Assembly (NCBI GenBank): GCA_034189035.1
Contig: JAXHVA010000109.1
Span: forward strand, 1 to 12,886
Length of the DNA: 12,886 nucleotides
Origin: JAUXFK01 sp034189035
GTDB taxonomy: Bacteria > Desulfobacterota > UBA8473
Reading direction: 5' to 3'
The position numbers were made by a program, and so were the translations under genes. The notes below the pieces were generated by a model that saw only the letters and a list, made by a program, of their open reading frames with translations, was not told the DNA's origin and made no database searches. Of the stretch, positions 7,631-12,886 are shown piece by piece (within the stretch, counting starts at the first letter, position 1; each line of letters starts with the position of its first letter).

Positions 7631-7709
7631 CATTAAATTTATTATTTGTTAGGTGTATCTTTCAAAAATTTTTTTGGGGTATGTCTCTTTAAGAGAAAGG
7701 ATTCATTCA

Positions 7710-10010
7710 ATGAAAAAAAGAATATTCATTCGATTTCCTTTTTTGTTTTTAATGGTTTTCACCCTTTCATTTCCGATGTTTTGGATCGGCTGCTCCGGGA
7801 ATCCTGAAGAGAAGATGGAGAAACACTTTCAAAGAGGGCTAAACTATTTTGATGAGTCAAAATATAATGAGGCCTTGATCGAGTTTAAGAATGTGGTCAA
7901 GATCGATCCAAAATCAGCAATGGGCCATTATAGGTTGGGGCTTACTTATCTCAAGATTGGCAAAATCAAAGATGCCTTTTCAGAATTCAATAAGTGTGTT
8001 GATAGTGATCCAGGTATGACGGATGCAAAGTTAAAATTGGGGAGTCTCTATCTCCTTTCCAAGAATCTGAAAGATATCGAAAAAGCAAAACAGATAGCGA
8101 ATGATATACTAAGCACAGAACCGGAAAATATAGAAGCGATTATTATTTTAGGGGAATCCCTGTCAAGAGAAGATATAGACAGCGGTATTGAAAAGGTAAA
8201 ATTTGCCCTTGAGTTGGATACCAATCACATTCCTTCTTATATCCATCTGAGCAGACTCTACTTAAGAAAAAAGGATATTGCTTCTGCTGAAAAGATTCTT
8301 AAGGAGGCATTGGAAGTAGAATCAGATAATACAAAAGTACACCTGGATTTAGCCTCCCTTTACTGGAGAAGCAAATACTGGGAAAAGGCTGAGGAAGAGT
8401 TTCTCCATTTAATCAGAATCAAACCCGAGGACGTGGATTCAAGGATCAAATTAGCGAATTTCTATGGTTCTCAAAGGATGTTTGATAAGGCCAAAGAAGT
8501 GCATCTTGCAGCCATTGAGATCGCCCCTAAAAATACAGAGATATACTTAAGCCTAGGAGATCTCTATGCCTCACAAGGGAATATTGATAAGGCTGTTGAA
8601 CAATACAGGAAGGCCATTGATATCAACCCGGATATAATCTCAGCGAAAGCCAGGATTGCAGCACTCTACATTAATAATAATAGACATGAACAGGCTGCAG
8701 GTTACATTGATAGTATTCTGGAGAAGTACCCCAATAACCCCAGGGGACGTTTTCTTAAGGGGAGGCTTTATCTTGTAAAGAAAGAGCCCAATCAGGCCAT
8801 TTCTAACCTTCAGCAAGCAATCAAAGGGATGCCTCGTTTTACACCTTGTTATTACTATTTAGCTCTTGCGTATTTACAAAATAAGGATACCCAACTGGCC
8901 AAAGGTGAATTGTCTAAGGTGTTAGAGATTGATCCGCATTTCATAAAGGCCAGGCTTTTACTTGCGCATATCCACCTACTCTTGAGGTCATTCGATTTGG
9001 CCATGGGTGAAGCCAAGAAAGTGTTGGAGCTGGACACAAAAAACATTCAAGCCCACCTCATTATAGGTAAATCGTTCCTTTACAAAGAAGAGATAGTTGA
9101 GGCCGAAAATGAGTTTAAAGAAGTCATAAAGCTTAATCCTCAGGATACTGCCGGTTATCATTATCTTGGGTTGGCATATAGAATTTCAAAAAAAGAAAAA
9201 GAAGCATTGACACAGTTTGAAAAAGTCCTTTCTCTGAGCCCAGACTCTGTTGAAGCCCTCTCCCAGATTGTTTCGATATATATAAGACAAGAAAATCCAA
9301 AAAAAGCACTTGATAGGTGTAAAGATCATCTTAAGGTCTCTATTGATAATCCAGTGATTCATCACATCATAGGGGGGGTATACCTGGCATTAAAGGATGA
9401 AAAGAAGGCAGAGGAGAGCTTTAATAAGGCGATAGACCTCAATCGAAATATAATTCCTTCGTATATTCAACTAGGGGCATTATACGCAAAAAGCAAGAGA
9501 TATGAAGATGCGATAAAGAAATACCGGGGCATATTGGAGGTGAATCCCAGATATTTGCCTGCATATATGCTTTTGGGTGTATTATATGAGAATCAAAAAA
9601 AACGAGAGAAGGCAAACGAGATGTACAAAAAGGCCCTCGAAATCGAGCCTGATTTTGCACCTGCAGCCAACAACCTTGCATGGAACTACGTTGAATATGG
9701 GGGGAATATCGACGTTGCCCTTTCTTATGCCCAGATCGCAAAAGAGAAGCTTCCCAATGATCCAGGGGTTTCAGATACCCTTGGATGGATTTACTATAAA
9801 AAGAACGTATATAAAAAAGCTATTGCATCATTTTTGGAAAGTCTTGAGAAGATGAAAGATAATCCGATTATCCACTACCACCTGGGGATGGCCTATTATA
9901 AAGATGGAAAGATTACATTGGCCAAAAAGGAACTCGAAACTTCCTTGAGATTAAATCCCGATTTTCCTGGTTCAAAAGAAGCAAAACAGACACTGGAACA
10001 GATAAAATAA
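7710..10010 (+). CDS. TPR-repeat lipoprotein, PrsT-like (XrtA/PEP-CTERM-associated type)
   Basis: With start ATG 7710 the protein has 766 residues. I prefer this start over the upstream in-frame GTG 7653 because AAAGG (7696-7700) sits nine bases before it and it directly begins a signal peptide (MKKRIFIRFPFLFLMVF). The signal ends in WIGC with Cys28, an acceptable though not canonical lipobox, so the mature protein is probably lipid-anchored in the periplasm. From about residue 36 to 755 it is an almost unbroken array of about 20 34-residue TPR units, e.g. FDESKYNEALIEFKNVVKID and DTLGWIYYKKNVYKKAIASF. The layout resembles PrsT, the TPR lipoprotein encoded near exosortase A, which is usually somewhat longer (about 900 residues). 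TPR arrays scaffold protein complexes; a role in EPS or envelope assembly fits the neighbourhood. A generic TPR protein cannot be excluded. It stands alone, convergent with the dehydrogenase genes. Confidence 0.75.
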   Translation: MKKRIFIRFPFLFLMVFTLSFPMFWIGCSGNPEEKMEKHFQRGLNYFDESKYNEALIEFKNVVKIDPKSAMGHYRLGLTYLKIGKIKDAFSEFNKCVDSDPGMTDAKLKLGSLYLLSKNLKDIEKAKQIANDILSTEPENIEAIIILGESLSREDIDSGIEKVKFALELDTNHIPSYIHLSRLYLRKKDIASAEKILKEALEVESDNTKVHLDLASLYWRSKYWEKAEEEFLHLIRIKPEDVDSRIKLANFYGSQRMFDKAKEVHLAAIEIAPKNTEIYLSLGDLYASQGNIDKAVEQYRKAIDINPDIISAKARIAALYINNNRHEQAAGYIDSILEKYPNNPRGRFLKGRLYLVKKEPNQAISNLQQAIKGMPRFTPCYYYLALAYLQNKDTQLAKGELSKVLEIDPHFIKARLLLAHIHLLLRSFDLAMGEAKKVLELDTKNIQAHLIIGKSFLYKEEIVEAENEFKEVIKLNPQDTAGYHYLGLAYRISKKEKEALTQFEKVLSLSPDSVEALSQIVSIYIRQENPKKALDRCKDHLKVSIDNPVIHHIIGGVYLALKDEKKAEESFNKAIDLNRNIIPSYIQLGALYAKSKRYEDAIKKYRGILEVNPRYLPAYMLLGVLYENQKKREKANEMYKKALEIEPDFAPAANNLAWNYVEYGGNIDVALSYAQIAKEKLPNDPGVSDTLGWIYYKKNVYKKAIASFLESLEKMKDNPIIHYHLGMAYYKDGKITLAKKELETSLRLNPDFPGSKEAKQTLEQIK

Positions 10011-10017
10011 AGAACAT

Positions 10018-10032
10018 ATAACGAGACGTTAT
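10018..10032. terminator. Weak hairpin between convergent genes
   Basis: ATAACG-AGA-CGTTAT forms a six-pair stem with a three-base loop in the 30-base gap between the TPR gene stop and the stop of the convergent dehydrogenase gene. It has no proper T-tract on either strand, so if it works as a terminator it is weak. Confidence 0.25.
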
Positions 10033-10040
10033 CTGGCCTT

Positions 10041-11195
10041 TTATCCTCTTGGCAATTTTAATCCGACTCTTGCAATTGTATTCCTTTGCACCTCTGAAGT
10101 TCCTGCAGAGATATTACGCCTGGCTGCATGGCGATAGAGACGCTCTATCCTTCCTTGTAGTGGCACCCATTTTGAACCTTTCTTAAGCAAACCATAGAGA
10201 CCTATGATTTCCATAGCTGTATTGCTAAAGCTTCTCATAAATTCGGTGAGATATACCTTAACCATTGGTGCCTCCCAATTGGGAGATATATTCTTGTCGG
10301 TGAGCCAAGTTACACGGTAAGCAAGGAGGGAGGCTGCCTGAAATTCTATTGCGAGTTGTGCCACACTTTGCTGAACCAATGGGTCTTTTCCCAGCCCCTT
10401 TTCTTTAACATACTCAACAAACTCTTCGAAGGTACGGCGCATATCTCCTACTGGGAAACTCCTTTCATGGGCTAAGGCAGTGAGGATATAATAGAATCCC
10501 TTATTTTCCTCTCCGATGAGGTTCTCTATTGGAACTTTTACATCATCATAGAAGACCTCATTCGTCCTATCATCATCCATAACCCATAATGGCCGGACAG
10601 TAATACCGGGGGTCTTCATATCAACGATGAAGAGGGATATCCCTTTATGCTTAGATACGCTTGGATCCGTTCGTGCTGCAAGCCATACGTACTGGGCAAA
10701 ATGACATCCCGTATTGAACACCTTCTGCCCGTTCACAATATAAAAATCTCCCTTCCTCTGTGCTTTGACCTGCACGTTCGCCAAATCTGAGCCAGCTTCC
10801 GGTTCTGTATATCCAAGGGCAAATTCAATCTCTCCTTTCGCTATTCTCGTAAGGTATTCTTTCTTTTGTTTTTCAGTACCGTATTGCAATAAAGTAGGTC
10901 CTACTATACCAACACCACATAGGTGCAAGGGAAAAGATCGATGGTACGTCATTTCATCTGCTAATATAAATTGTTGCCATCGTGTAGCTCCCAGTCCTCC
11001 ATATTCTCTTGGAAAAGCGGGTGCAAGCCAACGCCTTTGTCCCATCTTTTTCATCAATTTCCAACAATGAGGACCAATCCCTATCTCTGTGCCCCTTTCC
11101 ACTTCATCGATCATCTCTTGGGTCACCTCTTCTTTTAAGAAATCACGAACCTCTTGCCTAAAACTCTCTTCTTCCTTAGAAAACATGAAATCCAT
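10041..11195 (-). CDS. Acyl-CoA dehydrogenase, FAD/substrate subunit with catalytic Glu (alpha-type)
   Basis: The 384-residue flavoprotein has the acyl-CoA dehydrogenase fold: a helical N-domain (about 1-120), a beta middle domain and a C-terminal four-helix bundle. YTEPEAGSD (129-137) is the flavin/acyl-CoA signature. Near the C-terminus AGTSEVQRNTIAR (364-376) has Ala where MCAD-type enzymes have the catalytic Glu. Instead, Glu244 in LAHERSF sits where isovaleryl- and long-chain-type enzymes place their base (helix G). The C-terminal FAD-contact motif R-x-QFG-x-PI-x-x-FQ is missing: the corresponding stretch (about 262-288) reads KEKGLGKDPLVQQ. That motif is present in the partner gene. Reaction by family: alpha,beta-desaturation of an acyl-CoA with electrons passed to ETF. 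The substrate is unknown. ATG 11195 is preceded by AAAGGGGG. It lies 28 bp downstream of the partner, in one operon. Confidence 0.85.
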   Translation of the reverse strand: MDFMFSKEEESFRQEVRDFLKEEVTQEMIDEVERGTEIGIGPHCWKLMKKMGQRRWLAPAFPREYGGLGATRWQQFILADEMTYHRSFPLHLCGVGIVGPTLLQYGTEKQKKEYLTRIAKGEIEFALGYTEPEAGSDLANVQVKAQRKGDFYIVNGQKVFNTGCHFAQYVWLAARTDPSVSKHKGISLFIVDMKTPGITVRPLWVMDDDRTNEVFYDDVKVPIENLIGEENKGFYYILTALAHERSFPVGDMRRTFEEFVEYVKEKGLGKDPLVQQSVAQLAIEFQAASLLAYRVTWLTDKNISPNWEAPMVKVYLTEFMRSFSNTAMEIIGLYGLLKKGSKWVPLQGRIERLYRHAARRNISAGTSEVQRNTIARVGLKLPRG

Positions 11196-11223
11196 ATAAA
11201 TGCCCCCTTTCGCCTCTTTGATA

Positions 11224-12357
11224 TTAAAGTCCCATAATTTTGGCTACTATCTTTCTGTGGTATGTTGCATTGCCTAAAGAGAGGGCAGCCGTCTTGGCAC
11301 GGCGAAAATAGATTTGCATATCATGCTCTTTTATTAGTCCTGTTCCACCATGTATCTGTTGTCCCAGTGTTGTGATATTTATATAGGCATCACTTGTAAA
11401 TGCCTTTGCCATTGCTATCTCCTTTTCACACGGAAACCCTTCAGTCAACATCCATGATGCATAGTAAGTCAGATAACGAGAACAATCAAGGTCGATAAGC
11501 ATATTCGCCAAGTGATGCTGAATCGCCTGAAAGCTCCCTATAGGATGGTTAAACTGCACTCGCTGTTTGGCATAATCTACTGACATATCCAAAACCATCT
11601 GTGCTCCACCAACCATCTCTGCACATTTTGCTAAAGCTGCATTTTGCAATATGGTTTCAAAATCCGTTGCGCTTTGTTCTTTATTACCAAGGAGGTCGTC
11701 AGAAGATATTTTTACTTTGTCAAATTGAACCTCAAAGAGTTTGTCACCGGAGATCGTCTTGAGCGGAGTAATGGATATGCCAGGGGCCTTCTTGTCGATA
11801 AGGAAAAGTTCCAGATCTAGGCCGCCATCTCTTTCTTTTTTTCCTCTCACAACGCATATAATCCAATCAGCAATATGGACATCGGGCACAAAGAGCTTGA
11901 TCCCATCTAAATAAGAACCTGCTCCTTCACTTTTTGTAACCATTTGGATCTTTGCGATCTCATAGCCGGATTTCGGTTCAATGAACGCAAGGGTTCCAAT
12001 CGAATCGCCAGTACTTACTGCTGAAAGGATTCTGTCCTTTTGCTCTTCAGTGCCCATACCCATAATCGTCTGAGCACCAAGTACAATCGTAGAGAAAAAC
12101 CAGCTGGGTGCACATGCCTTGCCCATCTCTTCTAAAAGCACTGCAAGATCAAGGAAACTCCCCTCACTGCCTCCATAACCGAGCGGTAGAATCAGACCCA
12201 TCCAGCCCAATTCTGCCATCTTTCGCCAGAGATCGGATGAAAATCCTTCTTCATCTTCTTCTAGCTCCCGTACCAGGCTAGAGGAACATTCTTTTTTTAA
12301 GAAATTCTGGGCGCTATTCTTTATTATTTCCTGTTCTTCACTCAAAGCAAGATCCAT
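11224..12357 (-). CDS. Acyl-CoA dehydrogenase, partner subunit lacking the catalytic Glu (beta-type)
   Basis: The 377-residue protein has the same fold as its neighbour but complementary motifs. The flavin signature is degenerate (FIEPKSGYE, 125-133, instead of TEPEAGSD). The helix-G position reads AALAKCAE with no aligned Glu base. RVQFNHPIGSFQAIQHHLANM (266-286) is a good copy of the FAD-contact motif, and HGGTGLIKEHD (336-346) resembles the HGGIGFTWEHD segment of beta subunits. In steroid- and bile-acid-degrading and related enzymes (ChsE-type; also PimC/PimD-like pairs), two such subunits form an alpha2beta2 tetramer with one active site per heterodimer. That is the most likely arrangement here. 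The start ATG 12357 has a strong AGGAGG site upstream. It is the first gene of the two-gene minus-strand operon; a 24-bp imperfect palindrome lies 56-79 bases upstream and could be an operator. Confidence 0.85.
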   Translation of the reverse strand: MDLALSEEQEIIKNSAQNFLKKECSSSLVRELEEDEEGFSSDLWRKMAELGWMGLILPLGYGGSEGSFLDLAVLLEEMGKACAPSWFFSTIVLGAQTIMGMGTEEQKDRILSAVSTGDSIGTLAFIEPKSGYEIAKIQMVTKSEGAGSYLDGIKLFVPDVHIADWIICVVRGKKERDGGLDLELFLIDKKAPGISITPLKTISGDKLFEVQFDKVKISSDDLLGNKEQSATDFETILQNAALAKCAEMVGGAQMVLDMSVDYAKQRVQFNHPIGSFQAIQHHLANMLIDLDCSRYLTYYASWMLTEGFPCEKEIAMAKAFTSDAYINITTLGQQIHGGTGLIKEHDMQIYFRRAKTAALSLGNATYHRKIVAKIMGL

Positions 12358-12663
12358 TTTTTATCTCCCTCCTCACTCTCTTAAAGGGTTTCGTTTCATA
12401 TTTTTTTTGTATATTCTTGATGAATTACTGAAGAATCCTCCCTTTAGTAGTGTTCAAAAAGGTGTGTAATTAGCTTCTCTTTTAGCATTAATGAACGTAA
12501 TTGTAAAGTCGGATCGGCTTTAAAAACGTATGTACTCATTATGCAATCATGCCTTTTAGAAGAATTGTGGCGACTTTACTCTTTGAAAATTTCACTGTAG
12601 TGTCACTATGAGGTGATAGAACAAAAAGACTTGATTACCAATCTACAAACTTCACAATTTCTA
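12358..12663. other. Intergenic region upstream of the dehydrogenase operon
   Basis: No coding region is apparent. Apart from the candidate operator it contains short overlapping inverted repeats CACTGTAGTG and TAGTGTCACTA (12593-12608) and an imperfect stem around AAAGTCGGATCGGCTTT (about 12506-12522). No clear -35/-10 pair for the minus-strand operon was found by eye. Confidence 0.5.
12413..12436. promoter_or_regulatory. 24-bp imperfect palindrome, candidate operator for the dehydrogenase operon
   Basis: ATTCTT (12413-12418) and AAGAAT (12431-12436) are perfect inverted arms, and the central AATT also pairs; 9 of 12 base pairs match overall. The size and position, 56-79 bases upstream of the first dehydrogenase gene, suit a TetR-type fatty-acid regulator. 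It does not match a known FadR or PsrA consensus closely, and the region is AT-rich, so chance is possible. Confidence 0.3.
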
Positions 12664-12801
12664 TTATTCTTCAATGATTTCAAACATCGTCCCATGAAAG
12701 GATTTATGATGAACGAACCCAAATTTATGACCTTCATAGACATTTGGGGACGAATCGATTAACTTGATTGTATAGGAATTTTCATTTTTCTTTAGCAAAA
12801 T
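12664..12801 (-). pseudogene. 3' end of a VOC-family gene (methylmalonyl-CoA epimerase-like), apparently lacking its 5' part
   Basis: The minus-strand frame ends with YTIKLIDSSPNVYEGHKFGFVHHKSFHGTMFEIIEE split over its last 36 codons. This lines up well with the C-terminus of methylmalonyl-CoA epimerases and other VOC proteins (pattern: KLID-P--G-GGK-AFLHPKS--GVL-EL-E). Upstream of about residue ILLKKNENS (12799) the same open frame becomes Pro/Leu-rich and no longer resembles the fold. No VOC sequence such as the HHI metal-binding segment appears in the other two frames up to the window edge. This suggests a truncated gene, though an intact copy interrupted near the edge cannot be excluded. 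A methylmalonyl-CoA epimerase would fit next to acyl-CoA oxidation genes; the link is inference. Confidence 0.5.
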
Positions 12802-12830
12802 TGGGCAGATTATGGTAAAGGGGGGAGGGA

Positions 12831-12886
12831 GTGAACAGATACAAGGCAGCAGAGGTGTTCGATGCAAGTGATCGGCCAAGGCACTT
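12831..12886 (+). CDS. Possible 5' end of a plus-strand gene leaving the window
   Basis: GTG 12831 opens a frame beginning MNRYKAAEVFDASDRPRH that stays open to the edge. The purine-rich AAAGGGGGGAGGGA (12817-12830) immediately before it can serve as a ribosome-binding site. An in-frame TAA at 12816-12818 blocks longer starts. The polar, balanced composition looks protein-like, but only 18 full codons are visible and no family is recognised. It faces away from the VOC remnant. Confidence 0.35.
   Translation, partial: MNRYKAAEVFDASDRPRH

Larger units (their letters stand above)
6662..7709. other. 1-kb gene-poor, mostly AT-rich intergenic region
   Basis: No convincing protein gene was found on either strand in this interval. 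It holds, in order, a hydrophobic open frame in the -1 frame just after the beta-helix stop (6661-6762), a perfect palindrome (6768-6806), a GC-rich patch with short inverted repeats (to about 6901), about 600 bases of AT-rich sequence with many stops, and a possible promoter with tiny ORFs shortly before the TPR gene. ATTGCATAC occurs twice (near 6742 and 7281). No tRNA, rRNA or known riboswitch core was recognised. The size is unusual next to the very compact genes on its left. Confidence 0.6.

Noticed and set aside
7595..7632. CGCAAAGCGCGAC looked reminiscent of a c-di-GMP riboswitch core.
   Set aside because: The paired conserved elements of the GEMM motif are absent upstream and downstream.
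7653..7709. Longer GTG start for the TPR lipoprotein, adding 19 residues.
   Set aside because: No ribosome-binding site there, and it would bury the signal peptide; ATG 7710 has AAAGG at nine bases and starts a proper signal sequence.
9577..9855. 92-codon plus-strand frame inside the TPR gene and a minus-strand frame at 9439-9741.
   Set aside because: Out-of-frame shadows of a clear TPR coding region with no recognisable protein features.
12506..12530. Stem AAAGTCG...CGGCTTT near an A-run as a terminator.
   Set aside because: The A/T run lies on the wrong side of the stem for the minus-strand transcript, and the stem contains a G-U pair.

Overview
The window looks like a chromosomal segment of a Gram-negative, lipid- or aromatic-acid-oxidising bacterium that makes an exopolysaccharide. 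A deltaproteobacterial (Desulfobacterota-like) host fits best. The clues are an exosortase-A (XrtA/PEP-CTERM) style glycosyltransferase, a PrsT-like TPR lipoprotein, a textbook sigma-54 promoter and a paired acyl-CoA dehydrogenase operon. This taxonomic guess is inference. The left half is visibly AT-richer than the acyl-CoA dehydrogenase end.

Layout, left to right. (i) 1-199, minus strand: decayed 5' part of an IS3-family transposase that still carries its A7G frameshift signal and runs off the left edge. (ii) 228-5039, plus strand: a compact three-gene polysaccharide block with a heparinase II/III-type polysaccharide lyase, an XrtA-system GT4 glycosyltransferase and a second GT-B glycosyltransferase. 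The genes are separated by 23 bp and then overlap by 11 bp. (iii) 5047-6661: a sigma-54 (-24/-12) promoter followed by a secreted right-handed parallel beta-helix protein. (iv) 6662-7709: about 1 kb without a convincing gene. It contains a perfect 39-bp palindrome, a GC-rich patch that may be a mobile-element remnant, and a weak promoter with tiny coupled ORFs ahead of the next gene. (v) 7710-10010: a TPR-repeat lipoprotein resembling PrsT. (vi) 10041-12357, minus strand: two acyl-CoA dehydrogenase genes, convergent with the TPR gene. Their motifs are complementary, as in alpha2beta2 heteromeric enzymes. (vii) 12664-12886: the 3' end of a VOC (methylmalonyl-CoA-epimerase-like) gene on the minus strand, and a possible start of a plus-strand gene leaving the window.

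How the parts may work together (inference): the two glycosyltransferases would build an EPS repeat unit and the lyase would trim or remodel a uronate-containing chain. The sigma-54-driven beta-helix protein would be exported to act on, or bind to, that polysaccharide. The TPR lipoprotein would scaffold envelope assembly. In known XrtA systems, surface-protein genes are controlled by the PrsK/PrsR two-component system with RpoN, so the sigma-54 promoter ties the beta-helix gene to that logic even though the protein lacks a PEP-CTERM tail. No exosortase, PEP-CTERM protein, PrsK/PrsR, CRISPR array, rRNA or tRNA was seen here. The acyl-CoA dehydrogenase operon is an unrelated catabolic unit. I found no wholly new system; the most unusual points are the sigma-54/beta-helix unit, the palindrome-bearing 1-kb gap and the split-motif dehydrogenase pair.
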